Source: Rhodovarius lipocyclicus
GTDB taxonomy: Bacteria; Pseudomonadota; Alphaproteobacteria; Acetobacterales; Acetobacteraceae
Direction of reading: 5' to 3'
Assembly (NCBI RefSeq): GCF_009900765.1
Contig: NZ_JAAABL010000002.1
Location: 248,001-312,000, forward strand
DNA: 64,000 bases
Shown here: positions 1-10,628 of the stretch, piece after piece
How the letters are laid out: each line of letters starts with the position of its first letter
Position numbering within the stretch: the stretch's first letter is position 1
Notes under the pieces: model-generated
The model's input: the letters and a program-made list of their open reading frames with translations, nothing else
Told to the model about the DNA's origin: nothing
Database searches by the model: none
Position numbers and translations under genes: made by a program

Positions 1-37
1 CAGATGCTCGATGGCATCATGCCTCATCGCCTGGGCG

Positions 38-1687
38 TCAGCCTTCCGGCTGGGCCACGATGCGGTTGATCTCCCAGCCCACCGCCTCGGTGCCCGGTTC
101 GGCGTGCAGCACGATCTGCTGGGTGCGGCGCGGCTCGGCGGCCATATAGACGCTTTCCTCCAGCGCTACGCGGGCGCCGCCGGCCACCAGCCGCCAGCCA
201 TGGCCGGAGGGCAGGCGCATCAGCACATGGCTGCCGTCGCCCGACATGCTGGCGGTAACGCCAGGATGCAGGTGAAAGCGCACGGCCCAGGCCAGGGTCT
301 CGGTGCCCCCGCCTGGGAGTTCGATGGAATCCTCGCCGTGCAGGTCGTCCCCGCCCTCGGCCAGATAGAGCTTGCGGCGGTGGATGGCGCCATAAGGCTT
401 GCGGTAGCCGTCATGGGCGATGTCCAGCCAATGGGCGTGGTCGTGCTCCTGGCGGTCCACTTCCACGCGCTCGGGGCGGCGGGCCATGCCGTCCTCCCGC
501 AGCTCGGCGGAGGAAGTGTCGGCCAGCACCAGCGTGGAATGGGCGGCGGTGGAGCGCAGGGCATCCCGCCAACTGCCATCGGTCAGCGGCAGGGCGCCGC
601 AGTTCACGATCAGCCGGTCCCGGCCGACGGACATTTCGAACGAGGAGGTGCCGGCATGGGCGAAGCGGTCCGTGCCGCGCGGCAGGCCGGTCGCCACATC
701 CGGGGCGCGGCCCGGGGGTGGGGCCCCGCAATCCACGATCACCAGCGTGCGGCTGCCCTGCATGCGATGAAAGCCGGTATCGGCCAGCAGCATGGGCGCG
801 CGGCCCCGCGCCTGGCCATGGTGCAGCACCAGGTCCACCAGCGTCGCCGCTTCCTCACGCGTGCCGTTGAACAGGGCCAGCCCGCCATCCTGATGCCGGA
901 AGAAGCGCAGCGCCTGGCAGGCGCGTTCCAGCACCAGGGCCAGCTGCGCCGGGGCATTCACCCCCGCGCCATGCAGCAGGTTCCGGATCTCGATGACATC
1001 CTGCACCGCGGCCAGATGCTGGCCGGGGCTGCGCTCCACATGGCCGCCATCAGGGTAGAATTGCCGCTCCAGCTCGCTGGGCAGCAGCCGCAGGGCGCGG
1101 CCGAGCCAGCCTTCCTCCTCCAGCGCCACGGCGGCTGCCATGGCGGCCTTGAGCGTGACGAGCGCGCCGCGATGCGCCGCCTCGGCCGGCAGCCCGGCCA
1201 GTATGGCCCGGGCATCCTGCGCCAGGCGCTGCATCAGGGCGCGGCGGAAGCCGTCATCGGCGGTGGCCGCCATGAAATCCCAATGGCCGAGCCAGGCCGA
1301 GATCCGCGCCCCGGCCACTTCCGGCGCCTGCGCCAGATCCTGGCTCGATCCATTGGCCAGCCAGTCATAGGCCAGATCCCTGGCGCGGACGCGGGCGGCA
1401 TCCGTGCCGAGCGCCCGCAGATCCCGCAGCCAGGCGAAGCCATGTGCCGCAGCGCGCCACAACAGCGGCCCGTCAGCGGGTGCCCAGCCGATGGAAGGCT
1501 GTTCGTCCACTGCCGGCAGCAGGGTGAAGGCGGAGCCAGCGATTTCGAATTCGCCCTGCACGAGGCGCGCGCCGCGCGCGGCTTCTCCGGGCCAGAGATC
1601 CTTGAAGGGGCGGGCGGGTGCCTCGGGCACTCGCAGCGGCTTCAGCCCCGCGAGCCAACGCCGTGCGTTGCGGACCAGATCCGGCAT
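38..1687 (-). CDS. Heparinase II/III family protein
   Basis: A 549-residue protein of the heparinase II/III (alginate lyase-like) family. The N-terminal half (about 60-290) is rich in Trp, Ala and Leu helices and looks like the alpha/alpha barrel. The C-terminal half (about 310-540) is the beta-rich heparinase II/III domain, with a conserved-looking AAHSTLVLAD stretch near residue 385. I see no signal peptide or membrane segment. The ATG lies one base downstream of the rpe stop, so the two are probably cotranscribed. Members of this type sit among housekeeping genes in Acetobacteraceae and their substrate is usually unknown, so a polysaccharide lyase role is a family inference. The 37 bases beyond its stop hold nothing I can call. 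Confidence 0.85.
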   Translation of the reverse strand: MPDLVRNARRWLAGLKPLRVPEAPARPFKDLWPGEAARGARLVQGEFEIAGSAFTLLPAVDEQPSIGWAPADGPLLWRAAAHGFAWLRDLRALGTDAARVRARDLAYDWLANGSSQDLAQAPEVAGARISAWLGHWDFMAATADDGFRRALMQRLAQDARAILAGLPAEAAHRGALVTLKAAMAAAVALEEEGWLGRALRLLPSELERQFYPDGGHVERSPGQHLAAVQDVIEIRNLLHGAGVNAPAQLALVLERACQALRFFRHQDGGLALFNGTREEAATLVDLVLHHGQARGRAPMLLADTGFHRMQGSRTLVIVDCGAPPPGRAPDVATGLPRGTDRFAHAGTSSFEMSVGRDRLIVNCGALPLTDGSWRDALRSTAAHSTLVLADTSSAELREDGMARRPERVEVDRQEHDHAHWLDIAHDGYRKPYGAIHRRKLYLAEGGDDLHGEDSIELPGGGTETLAWAVRFHLHPGVTASMSGDGSHVLMRLPSGHGWRLVAGGARVALEESVYMAAEPRRTQQIVLHAEPGTEAVGWEINRIVAQPEG

Positions 1688-1688
1688 G

Positions 1689-2348
1689 TCAGGCGTTCCC
1701 TCCCCCCCTCAGCGCGGTGATCGCCGCGGCGTAATCCTTGGCACCAAACACGGCCGTTCCGGCCACCAGCACATCTGCGCCGGCTTCCAGGCACAAGGGT
1801 GCCGTGGTCGCGGTCACACCGCCATCCACCTCCAACGCGATATCCCTGCCGGAGGCTGCGATCATCCTGCGGATGCTGGCGATTTTCGGCAACTGGCTCT
1901 GAATGAAGGATTGCCCGCCGAAGCCGGGATTGACCGTCATCACCAGCACCAGGTCCACCAGATCCATCACATGCTCGATGGAACTGGCGGGGGTGGCGGG
2001 GCACAGAACCACCCCGGCCTTCTTCCCCAGCTTCCTGATTGCCTGCAGGGAACGGTGCAGATGCGGCCCCGCTTCGACATGCAGCGAGATCACGTCCGCC
2101 CCGGCATCGGCGAAGGCTTCCAGATAGGGATCGACCGGCGCGATCATCAGATGCACGTCGAACGGCATGGCCGAGAGCGGGCGCAGCGCCTTCACCAGCG
2201 CGGGGCCATAGCTGATGTTGGGCACGAAATGCCCGTCCATGATGTCCAGGTGCAGCCAGTCGGCACCTGCGGCCTCGATGGCGCGCAATTCCTCACCCAG
2301 GCGGGTGAAATCGGCGGCGAGCAGGCTGGGGGCGATACGAACGGACAT
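1689..2348 (-). CDS. rpe: Ribulose-phosphate 3-epimerase
   Basis: Interconverts ribulose 5-phosphate and xylulose 5-phosphate in the pentose phosphate pathway, in the cytosol. The 219-residue length fits the family. The N-terminal IAPSLLAADF, the metal-site motifs HLDIMDGHFVPN and DVHLMI, MTVNPGFGGQ, and the phosphate-binding VDGG near the C-terminus are all present and in order. The ATG at 2348 has only a weak AGGG about 15 bases upstream. It is followed by the heparinase-like gene after one base and preceded by the methyltransferase gene with a 16-base gap, which suggests one transcript. Confidence 0.96.
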   Translation of the reverse strand: MSVRIAPSLLAADFTRLGEELRAIEAAGADWLHLDIMDGHFVPNISYGPALVKALRPLSAMPFDVHLMIAPVDPYLEAFADAGADVISLHVEAGPHLHRSLQAIRKLGKKAGVVLCPATPASSIEHVMDLVDLVLVMTVNPGFGGQSFIQSQLPKIASIRRMIAASGRDIALEVDGGVTATTAPLCLEAGADVLVAGTAVFGAKDYAAAITALRGGGNA

Positions 2349-2364
2349 ATTACGTGCTGTAGCC

Positions 2365-3501
2365 CTACGAATGCGCCGGCGGCAACCAGGCGAAGGTCAG
2401 TTCATGCTTGTTGTGGGCGCTGTGGAACACCCGGGCATGGGGAATAGCGGCGAAGCTGGCCGCGATCTCATGGTCCGTCCCGCCCTGGAACTTGATGGAG
2501 CAGAAGATGCGCCGGGCCTTGCCGGCGGCGATCCAGCGCTCCACCAGCCGCAGCAGCCGGGCCGGATAGCAGATCACGTCGCTGAACAGCCAATCGACGG
2601 GCTCTTCCTTCTCCGGGTCCAGGGCGAAGGCGCTGTCCTGCCGCCAGGAGACGCCGGGCATGGCGGCCACATTCGCATCCAGCGGGGCCTTGTCCACGGC
2701 TTCGACCTCGGCGCCCAGCTTGGCGATCGCCCAGGTCCAGCCGCCGGGCGAGGCGCCGAGATCCATGCAGCGCTGGCCTGGCTCGGGGTGCTCGCCGATC
2801 CGGGTCAGGCCTTCCCACAGCTTCAGATAGGCACGGGAAGGCGGGCCCTCCTTGTCCTCGACGAAGCGCGGTTCGCCGTTCGGGAAGGGGCTGGTGGTGG
2901 TGGGCGAGGCCAGGATGAGATCGGGCGATAGCAGCGTCCAGCCGCCCAGATGGCTGGCAGGCGGGGCTTCCGGAAAGGCCAGGGGGGCGGCCTTCACCGG
3001 CGGCAGGCGATCGGCGATCAGCGCGGCGCGGCGGTGGTGGAAGGCCGGCAACAGGGCCCAGTTGCGCTGGATCGCGCGCAAGCCATCCGCCGCGGCCTTC
3101 ACCGAAGGCGCGGGCAGCAGCAAAGGGGCATCCCACACCGCCAAGGCCCAGGCCGCAGGCTGCGCGGGTTCCGAGGACAGCACCAGCCGCCCGTGCGGCA
3201 CCAGGTGATGAATCCCCTTCAGCCGCAATTCCTCCAGCAACTGTGCTTCGAAACCAGGGGCCGCGACCCAGGCGGTGGCGGGGGCTTCCTCGAAGGGCCA
3301 GGGGTTTTCAGGCGGAATGGGGGCCGGCTCGGGCGCTACCTCATGCACCGGGCGCTGCGGCGCGCGACGTTGGCGGTGAAAGGCCGGCATGCTGGGGGCG
3401 CGCGGCGCGCGGGGGCCTTCCTCGCCGGTCGGAAAAGCAGGGCGCCCGCGATGGGCAGAGGGCTTCTTGGTACGGGGAGGAGAGCCGGGAGGGCGGGGCA
3501 T
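2365..3501 (-). CDS. FtsJ-like SAM-dependent rRNA 2'-O-methyltransferase (RlmM-like)
   Basis: Predicted SAM-dependent ribose methyltransferase of the RrmJ/FtsJ fold, similar in layout to RlmM. An N-terminal substrate-recognition region (about 40-190) is followed by the catalytic domain. The SAM motif DLGASPGGW and the K-D-K-E catalytic set are visible: Lys in SRAYLKLWEG, Asp in LFSDVICYP, Lys in SIKFQGG, Glu in NKHELTF. The frame stays open upstream to a TTG at 3573, but that segment is Pro/Arg-rich and lacks a ribosome site. I chose the ATG at 3501 (378 residues), which itself has only a weak AGG upstream. The exact rRNA target cannot be read from sequence. Confidence 0.85.
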   Translation of the reverse strand: MPRPPGSPPRTKKPSAHRGRPAFPTGEEGPRAPRAPSMPAFHRQRRAPQRPVHEVAPEPAPIPPENPWPFEEAPATAWVAAPGFEAQLLEELRLKGIHHLVPHGRLVLSSEPAQPAAWALAVWDAPLLLPAPSVKAAADGLRAIQRNWALLPAFHHRRAALIADRLPPVKAAPLAFPEAPPASHLGGWTLLSPDLILASPTTTSPFPNGEPRFVEDKEGPPSRAYLKLWEGLTRIGEHPEPGQRCMDLGASPGGWTWAIAKLGAEVEAVDKAPLDANVAAMPGVSWRQDSAFALDPEKEEPVDWLFSDVICYPARLLRLVERWIAAGKARRIFCSIKFQGGTDHEIAASFAAIPHARVFHSAHNKHELTFAWLPPAHS

Positions 3502-3600
3502 GGGTGCGGCCTGGGCAAAAGACTGAAAGAACGAGGCCGGAACCGGCCGCCTGTGTGCATGGTAACACGACAAAGGCGTAAATGCATGCGGGCGGGTGGC

Positions 3601-3951
3601 TCAGCGCCGCAGGGCGGCGACACTCACCCAGACCCAGCCCAGCATCATGGCCGTGCCGCCCAGCGGCGCCACCGGGCCCAGTGAGGCACCCGCGAACACC
3701 CGGTACAGCACGGCACCGCAGAATAGAACCAGCCCCGCGGCCAGCAGCAGCCCGGCGGCGCCCAGCATCGGCTTGCGCTCGGCCCAAAGGCCCAGGGCCA
3801 GCAGGGCGGGGGCATGCCAGCCCGCCAGGGCGGCGACGCTTTCCAGCATCCGGCGCTCCGCCTCGCCGGGGGCGGCGTGGGCGCCCACGGCGGCCACGGC
3901 CACCGCCAGCAGGCCGGCGACGCCTGCCAGGGCCGGCAACAGACGGCCCAT
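3601..3951 (-). CDS. DUF423 family membrane protein
   Basis: A small 116-residue integral membrane protein with about four hydrophobic segments (near 5-25, 40-57, 64-82 and 95-113), an early GAHA motif and the PLGG motif near the C-terminus typical of DUF423 (YgdD/TMEM256-like) proteins. Its function is unknown across the family. The start codon overlaps the stop of hslO in a TGATG arrangement, so translation is probably coupled to hslO. It ends about 100 bases before the methyltransferase gene. Confidence 0.88.
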   Translation of the reverse strand: MGRLLPALAGVAGLLAVAVAAVGAHAAPGEAERRMLESVAALAGWHAPALLALGLWAERKPMLGAAGLLLAAGLVLFCGAVLYRVFAGASLGPVAPLGGTAMMLGWVWVSVAALRR

Positions 3952-4895
3952 CAGCGCTTCACCTCGGCCCGGTTGAAGCGGAAATCATGGTTGCAGAACT
4001 CGCAGGTCATGGTGATCACGCCTTCCTCTGCCATGTGGTCCAGGTCATCGTCCGGGAAGCCCGCCAGCACGCCCGACAGCCGTGCGCGAGAGCACCGGCA
4101 GCCATAGGACAGCGCCCGGGCCCGGTTCAGCATCAGCCCTTCCTCATGGAACAGGCGGTACAGCAGCTCCTCCGAGGGCAGGTCATCATCGAGCATTTCC
4201 TCCTCCGTCAGGGTGGAGGCGAGGCTGACGGCGGTGGTCCAGGCATCGTCGGCTTCTTCGTCCGACAACTCATCGATGCCGCCGCCAGCCGCCACGCGTT
4301 CCATGATGAAGGCGGTGGCGCGCCAACCATGGGGCGTGCGGGCGCAGGCCAGGCGGACGAAGGCGCGCAACTGCTCGCTGGCGGCGAAATAGGCGTGGGT
4401 CATTTCCGCCAGCGTGCCGCCCTCCAGCGCCACGATGCCCTGGTAGCGTTCCATGTCCGCCCCCTGGTCGCAGGTGAAGGCGATGTATCCGCTGCCCAGC
4501 AGGGCGCCGGCGCCGGGGCTAGGTTCCACGGAAAGCAGTTCCGACAGCTTCTCCGGCGTCGCGCGGGCATAGCCGCGCAGCTGGCCATCATCGGTGCAAT
4601 CGGCCACCAGCATCGGCACCACGCCGTCGCCCTTGGCCTGGATGGAGAAACTGCCCTTGTACTTCAGCGCGGCGGCGAGGCCGGCGGTCAGGGCCAGCGC
4701 CTCACCCAGCATGCGGCCCACGGCCTCCGGGTGATCGTGGCGGGACAGCAGCGCGTCGGCCAGCGCGCCCAGGCGCACCAGGCGGCCGCGTACGGGCTTC
4801 TGGTCCAGATGGAAGGGTTGTACCGCCGTGACCTCCACCAGGTCGGGCACCGGCGGGCGGTCGGTTCGCAGGAAGTCGGGCAGGGGCTCGCTCAT
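3951..4895 (-). CDS. hslO: Hsp33 family redox-regulated chaperone
   Basis: Cytosolic holdase chaperone activated by oxidation of zinc-bound cysteines. The C-terminal redox switch is intact: GCRCSR supplies the CxC pair and TCEFCNHDF the CxxC pair, separated by about 30 residues as the family requires. The body carries the Hsp33 core, with the KYKGSFSIQAKGDG strand near residue 85. I used the ATG at 4895 (314 residues), where MSEPLPDFL resembles family N-termini. An in-frame ATG at 4946 would add 17 residues and has a GGGG just upstream, so the start is not settled. Its stop overlaps the DUF423 start. Confidence 0.93.
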   Translation of the reverse strand: MSEPLPDFLRTDRPPVPDLVEVTAVQPFHLDQKPVRGRLVRLGALADALLSRHDHPEAVGRMLGEALALTAGLAAALKYKGSFSIQAKGDGVVPMLVADCTDDGQLRGYARATPEKLSELLSVEPSPGAGALLGSGYIAFTCDQGADMERYQGIVALEGGTLAEMTHAYFAASEQLRAFVRLACARTPHGWRATAFIMERVAAGGGIDELSDEEADDAWTTAVSLASTLTEEEMLDDDLPSEELLYRLFHEEGLMLNRARALSYGCRCSRARLSGVLAGFPDDDLDHMAEEGVITMTCEFCNHDFRFNRAEVKR

Positions 4896-4958
4896 GCGCG
4901 TGTTGCGCGCATGGCAGCCCGCTTCCGTCAAGGGGCAGATGCACATGCCCCATGTGCG

Positions 4959-6284
4959 TCAGGCCAGGGCGGCCTCCACGGCATCGCCGAAGCGTTCCAC
5001 GATCATGCCGATCTCCTCGGCCGTCACGTTATAGGGCGGGGCGAGCAGCACATGATCGCCCTGGCGCCCGTCGATGGTGCCACCCATGGGATAGCAGCCG
5101 AGGCCGCGCCGATAGGCCTCGGCACCCACCCTGGCATGCAGCTTCCGCGCCGGGTCGAACACGGCCTTGGTGGCGCGATCGGCCACCAGCTCGATGGCCC
5201 AGAACAGGCCGCGGCCGCGGATCTCGCCCACATGGCGGTGGTTGCCCAGGCGCTCGGTCAGGCGCTGTTCCAGCAGCCGGCCCATGGCCTGGGCATTGTC
5301 GATCAGCTTCTCGTCCCGGATCACCTGCTGCACCGCCAGCGCCGCCGCGCAGGCCACGGGGTGGGACTGATAGGTGTGGCCGTGCATGAAGCTGCCGGAG
5401 CCATCGCGGATCGGCGCGATCACGGCCTCCGTCGCCAGGATGCCGCCGATGGGCTGGTAGCCGCCGCCGAGTCCCTTGGCGATCACCTGGATATCCGGGG
5501 TCACCCCCTCCTGCTCCCAGGCGTGCAGCGTGCCGGTGCGGCCCATGCCGGACATCACTTCATCCAGGATCAGCAGCGCGCCATGCCGGTCGCAAACCTC
5601 GCGCATCGCCCGGAAATAGCCGGGCAGGGCGGCGACACAGCCGAGCGTGGCACCCACCACGGTCTCGGCGCAGAAGGCCACGACATTCTGCGGCCCGAGG
5701 CGCTGGAACTCCGCCTCCAGCTCGGCGGCCAGACGGGCCACATAGTCGGCATCGCTCTCGCCGGCCTCGCGCCCACGATAGGCATAGCAGGCCGAGACAT
5801 GGCTGAAGGCATCGGTCAGCAGGGGCGCGTAGGGTGCCCGGCGCATCGCATTGCCGCCGGCCGAAAGGGCACCCAGCGTGTTGCCGTGATAGCTCTGCCG
5901 GCGCGCGATATAGCGGGTGCGCTGCGGTTCGCCCTTTTCCAGGAAATGCTGGCGCGCCAGCTTGATCGCGGCCTCCATCCCCTCGCTGCCGGAGGACACG
6001 AAATAGGCATAGGCCAATCCGCCCGGCTTGTGGCCGACCAGGATGTCGGCCAGGGCCTCGGCGCTTTCGCAGCCGAACAGCGCGGTGTGGGCGTAGGTGA
6101 ATTTCTCCATCTGCGCGCGCATGGCGTCCAGCACGCGCGGATGGCCATGGCCGAGGCAGGCCACAGCCGCCCCGCCCGAGGCATCCATCACCTTGTGCCC
6201 ATCCGCCGCCGTCAGCCAGATGCCCTGACCATGCACGGCCACGGGTGGGGCGGCTTTCAGGTTGCGATGAATGAGATGGGACAT
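4959..6284 (-). CDS. Class III PLP-dependent aminotransferase
   Basis: A 441-residue fold-type I aminotransferase of the class III (omega-aminotransferase) family. The PLP aspartate region ILDEVMSGMGRTG and the Schiff-base lysine in IAKGLGGGYQPIGG are both clear, as is the substrate-site GSEGMEAAIKLARQ region. Relatives act on omega-amino acids, polyamines or amino-alcohols, and the donor here cannot be assigned. It lies 12 bases downstream of a nucleoside-type transporter gene on the same strand, so the two may be coexpressed, although no specific pathway link is evident. Confidence 0.9.
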   Translation of the reverse strand: MSHLIHRNLKAAPPVAVHGQGIWLTAADGHKVMDASGGAAVACLGHGHPRVLDAMRAQMEKFTYAHTALFGCESAEALADILVGHKPGGLAYAYFVSSGSEGMEAAIKLARQHFLEKGEPQRTRYIARRQSYHGNTLGALSAGGNAMRRAPYAPLLTDAFSHVSACYAYRGREAGESDADYVARLAAELEAEFQRLGPQNVVAFCAETVVGATLGCVAALPGYFRAMREVCDRHGALLILDEVMSGMGRTGTLHAWEQEGVTPDIQVIAKGLGGGYQPIGGILATEAVIAPIRDGSGSFMHGHTYQSHPVACAAALAVQQVIRDEKLIDNAQAMGRLLEQRLTERLGNHRHVGEIRGRGLFWAIELVADRATKAVFDPARKLHARVGAEAYRRGLGCYPMGGTIDGRQGDHVLLAPPYNVTAEEIGMIVERFGDAVEAALA

Positions 6285-6296
6285 GGACGATTCCGC

Positions 6297-7535
6297 TCAG
6301 CCTGGGGTCAGAAGACCTACCGTAGCACCCGTCATGCAGCAGGCCAGGGTGGCGGCCCACAGGCTGGGCCAGCCCAGGCGTAGAATATCCGGCCGGCGCT
6401 CCGGGCACATCGCGTTCATGCCCCCCAGCATGATCCCCAGCGAGCCGATATTGGTGAAGCCGCACAGCGCATAGGTCAGGATCAGCCGCGACCGCTCCGA
6501 CAGCCCAGCGCCCCCCGACTGCGCCAGGTTGAGATAGGAGACGAACTCATTGATCACCGTCTTCACGCCCAGCGAGGCCGCGACGATGCCGCTTTCCGCC
6601 CAGGGCACGCCCATTAGCAGCGCCAGCGGCCGGAATGCCCAGGCGGCGATACCCTGCAGGGTGATGCCCAGCAGGGGCTCCAGTGCCATGTTCACCAAGG
6701 CCACCAGGGCCACGAACACGATGAGGGAGGCCATGATCCCCAGCAGCAGTTGCAGGCCGTCCTGCGTGCCCTGCACCAGCGCCTCCATACTGGAGGTGTA
6801 GAGCGGAAGCGCCATCTGGCCTTCGCCATCCGTGGGGGCTTCGGTCGCGGGGCGCATCAGCAGGGCCGCCATGACGGAGGCCGGGGCCGCGATGATCGAC
6901 GCCGCCAGCAACTGCCCCGCCGCATCAGGCACGACCGCGGAGATCATGGTGGCATAGACCACCAGCATGTTGCCGGAGATGGTGGCCAGCCCCGCCACCA
7001 TCACCACGAACAGCTCCGACAGGGTCAGCCGCCCGAGCCAGGCGCGGATGAGCAAGGGGGCCTCGACCATACCGACGAAGACGTTGGCGGCGACCGAAAA
7101 CCCCGCCGCGCCGCCTAGCCCGAAGCTGCGCCGCAGGCCGTGCGCCATCAGCCCCACGATGAAGGGCAGCACCCGCCAATGGTACAGCAGCGCGGACAGC
7201 GCACCGACCAGCAGCACCAGAGGCAGGGCCTGGAAGAACAGCACGAAGCTGGCCCCGGGCGCGGTTTCCTGAAAGGGCAGCGGCGCCCCCCCCAGATAGC
7301 CGAACACGAGCGACGTGCCGGCCTGCGTGGCGCGCGCCAGGGCGGAAACGCCATCGCCGATCGTGGAGAATACCGCCCGAACAGGCGGCACATACAGGAT
7401 CAGGATCCCCAGGATCACCTGCCCGCCAATGCCGGCCACCAGCACCTGCCACCGCACGCCGCGCCGGAACCCGCCCGAGGCCCAGGCCAGCAGGCACAGC
7501 CCGAGCAGCCCGAGGGCCGATTGCAACTGGCTCAT
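6297..7535 (-). CDS. Concentrative nucleoside transporter (NupC/CNT family)
   Basis: A 412-residue inner-membrane protein with about ten hydrophobic segments. The nucleoside-recognition gate region GFSVAANVFVGMVEAPLLIR (about 150-170) and the C-terminal block KTVINEFVSYLNL followed by YALCGFTNIGSLGIMLGG are hallmarks of CNT transporters, which import nucleosides by coupling to H+ or Na+. The start ATG overlaps the rmuC stop by four bases (ATGA), so it is translationally coupled to rmuC. Substrate range, purine or pyrimidine, cannot be decided here. Confidence 0.93.
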   Translation of the reverse strand: MSQLQSALGLLGLCLLAWASGGFRRGVRWQVLVAGIGGQVILGILILYVPPVRAVFSTIGDGVSALARATQAGTSLVFGYLGGAPLPFQETAPGASFVLFFQALPLVLLVGALSALLYHWRVLPFIVGLMAHGLRRSFGLGGAAGFSVAANVFVGMVEAPLLIRAWLGRLTLSELFVVMVAGLATISGNMLVVYATMISAVVPDAAGQLLAASIIAAPASVMAALLMRPATEAPTDGEGQMALPLYTSSMEALVQGTQDGLQLLLGIMASLIVFVALVALVNMALEPLLGITLQGIAAWAFRPLALLMGVPWAESGIVAASLGVKTVINEFVSYLNLAQSGGAGLSERSRLILTYALCGFTNIGSLGIMLGGMNAMCPERRPDILRLGWPSLWAATLACCMTGATVGLLTPG

Positions 7536-8926
7536 GCGTCGTCCTCGTCGTCCTGGGGGTCGTCATCCACGGCCAAAAGGGCGCGAGCCGTTTCATCAGG
7601 CATCGATTCGACGCCGCGCAGCTTGCGGGCGATGGCGCGGGTGCGCGTCTGCGCCCGGCCGATGGTGTTGGAAACGGTGCCCACCTGCTTGCCCAGGCTG
7701 GTCAGCACCTCGTCCATTTTCTGCATTTCGTTCTTGGTGGCGGCGAGCAGGTCCTTCACGCCCTCCGCGTTCTTGGACAGCGCCAGGTTCACATAGCCGA
7801 GCTGAATGGTGCGCAGCATGGCCGGCAGCAGGCTGGGGCCCAGGATCAGCACCCGCTGCTCGCGCCCCACATTGTCGATCAGACCGGGGATGCGCGCGAC
7901 CTCGGCGTAGAGGCTCTCTGTAGGTAGATAGAGCACCGCGAAATCCGTGGTGGCGGGCGGGCAGATATATTTGCTGGAGATCTTCTGCGCCTCGCCGCGC
8001 ACCCGGTTTTCCAGGCCGCGCCGGGCCGCGGCCTCGGCGACCGGGTCCGCCGCCTCCCAGGCCGCCAGCAGGCGCTCGTAATCCTCGACCGGGAATTTCG
8101 CATCCACCGGGAGCAGCACTTTGCCATCCTGGCCGGAGGGCATGATGATCGCGAATTCCACCGCGTCGGCGCTGCCTTCCCGCACCTTGGCATTCGTCTC
8201 GAAGGCGCCAGGGGGCAGGATATCCTCCAGCAGGGCCTTCACCTGGGCCTCGCCCCAGCCCCCGCGTGTCTTCACATTGCCGAACAGGCGCTTGATGTCG
8301 CCGATCTGGGCGGTGACGGCCTGCACGTCGCCCATCGCCTTCTGCACGGCGGTGAACTGGTCGATCACGCGGTTGAAGCTCTCGTTCATCTGCTTCTCGA
8401 CCGCGCTTTGCAGCTGCTCGTTCACGCTTTTCTGGATTTCCGCGAGCTTGCTCTCATTGCCCTCGCGCAGCTCCTTCAGGCGGGCGTCCATCAGGTCCCG
8501 GGTGCGGGTCATTTCCTCGGCCAGGGCGGCGGCCTGCTTGCCCACGCCCTCGGCGAGCGTGGTGCGCACGGCTTCCAGCGCCTGCTTGGCCTCGGCGGTG
8601 TTGGTGGCCTGGTCGCGGCGTAGGTTTGCGGCCTGCTCGGCGGCCTGTTCGCGCGCGGTGGCCAGGGATTGCAGCAGGGATTTCTCCTGCGCCGAGAGCA
8701 GCTTGGCCTGCTCCACGGCGAAGGCACTGATCTCGCGGGAGAGTTCGGGCAGGCGCTGGGCCAGCTCGGCGCGCAGTTCGGCGGGCATGGCGCCCAGGGC
8801 GGCGGCCAGCCGCTCCTGCGCGGCCTGGGCGCCGGCATCGGGCGCGGGTTTCTTCAGCCACAACAGAATGACGCCCAGCAGCAACAGCAGCTGGGCGCCC
8901 AGAATCGCGATCATCTCGCCGCTCAT
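7532..8926 (-). CDS. rmuC: DNA recombination protein RmuC
   Basis: A 464-residue protein with one N-terminal hydrophobic anchor (about 4-23), a long Ala/Glu/Gln-rich coiled coil (about 35-190) and the RmuC nuclease-like domain (about 200-400), recognisable from [34 protein letters not shown] and the later [12 protein letters not shown] block. RmuC limits inversions at short inverted repeats in E. coli; its biochemical activity is inferred from the restriction-endonuclease-like fold. The last residues are strongly acidic ([10 protein letters not shown]). It follows purH after 43 bases. Confidence 0.94.
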   Translation of the reverse strand: MSGEMIAILGAQLLLLLGVILLWLKKPAPDAGAQAAQERLAAALGAMPAELRAELAQRLPELSREISAFAVEQAKLLSAQEKSLLQSLATAREQAAEQAANLRRDQATNTAEAKQALEAVRTTLAEGVGKQAAALAEEMTRTRDLMDARLKELREGNESKLAEIQKSVNEQLQSAVEKQMNESFNRVIDQFTAVQKAMGDVQAVTAQIGDIKRLFGNVKTRGGWGEAQVKALLEDILPPGAFETNAKVREGSADAVEFAIIMPSGQDGKVLLPVDAKFPVEDYERLLAAWEAADPVAEAAARRGLENRVRGEAQKISSKYICPPATTDFAVLYLPTESLYAEVARIPGLIDNVGREQRVLILGPSLLPAMLRTIQLGYVNLALSKNAEGVKDLLAATKNEMQKMDEVLTSLGKQVGTVSNTIGRAQTRTRAIARKLRGVESMPDETARALLAVDDDPQDDEDDA

Positions 8927-8969
8927 CGTCAGACCCCTCGGAAGGGGCCTGCGATTCGCGGCCCCCGGT

Positions 8970-10535
<1,566 letters not shown>

Positions 10536-10628
10536 TGGCGGGTCCCTGCGACTTCGGGGGCCTTCAACACCCAAAGCGCGCCAAGGTCCAGCGCCGCCCG
10601 CTCATGGCAGGCAGCGCCCCTGCAGGGA

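Noticed and set aside
3582-6383. Plus-strand open frame of 933 codons
   Set aside because: Antisense to hslO, the DUF423 gene and the class III aminotransferase, all of which have clear family motifs. Its His/Gly/Gln-rich composition is typical of shadow frames.
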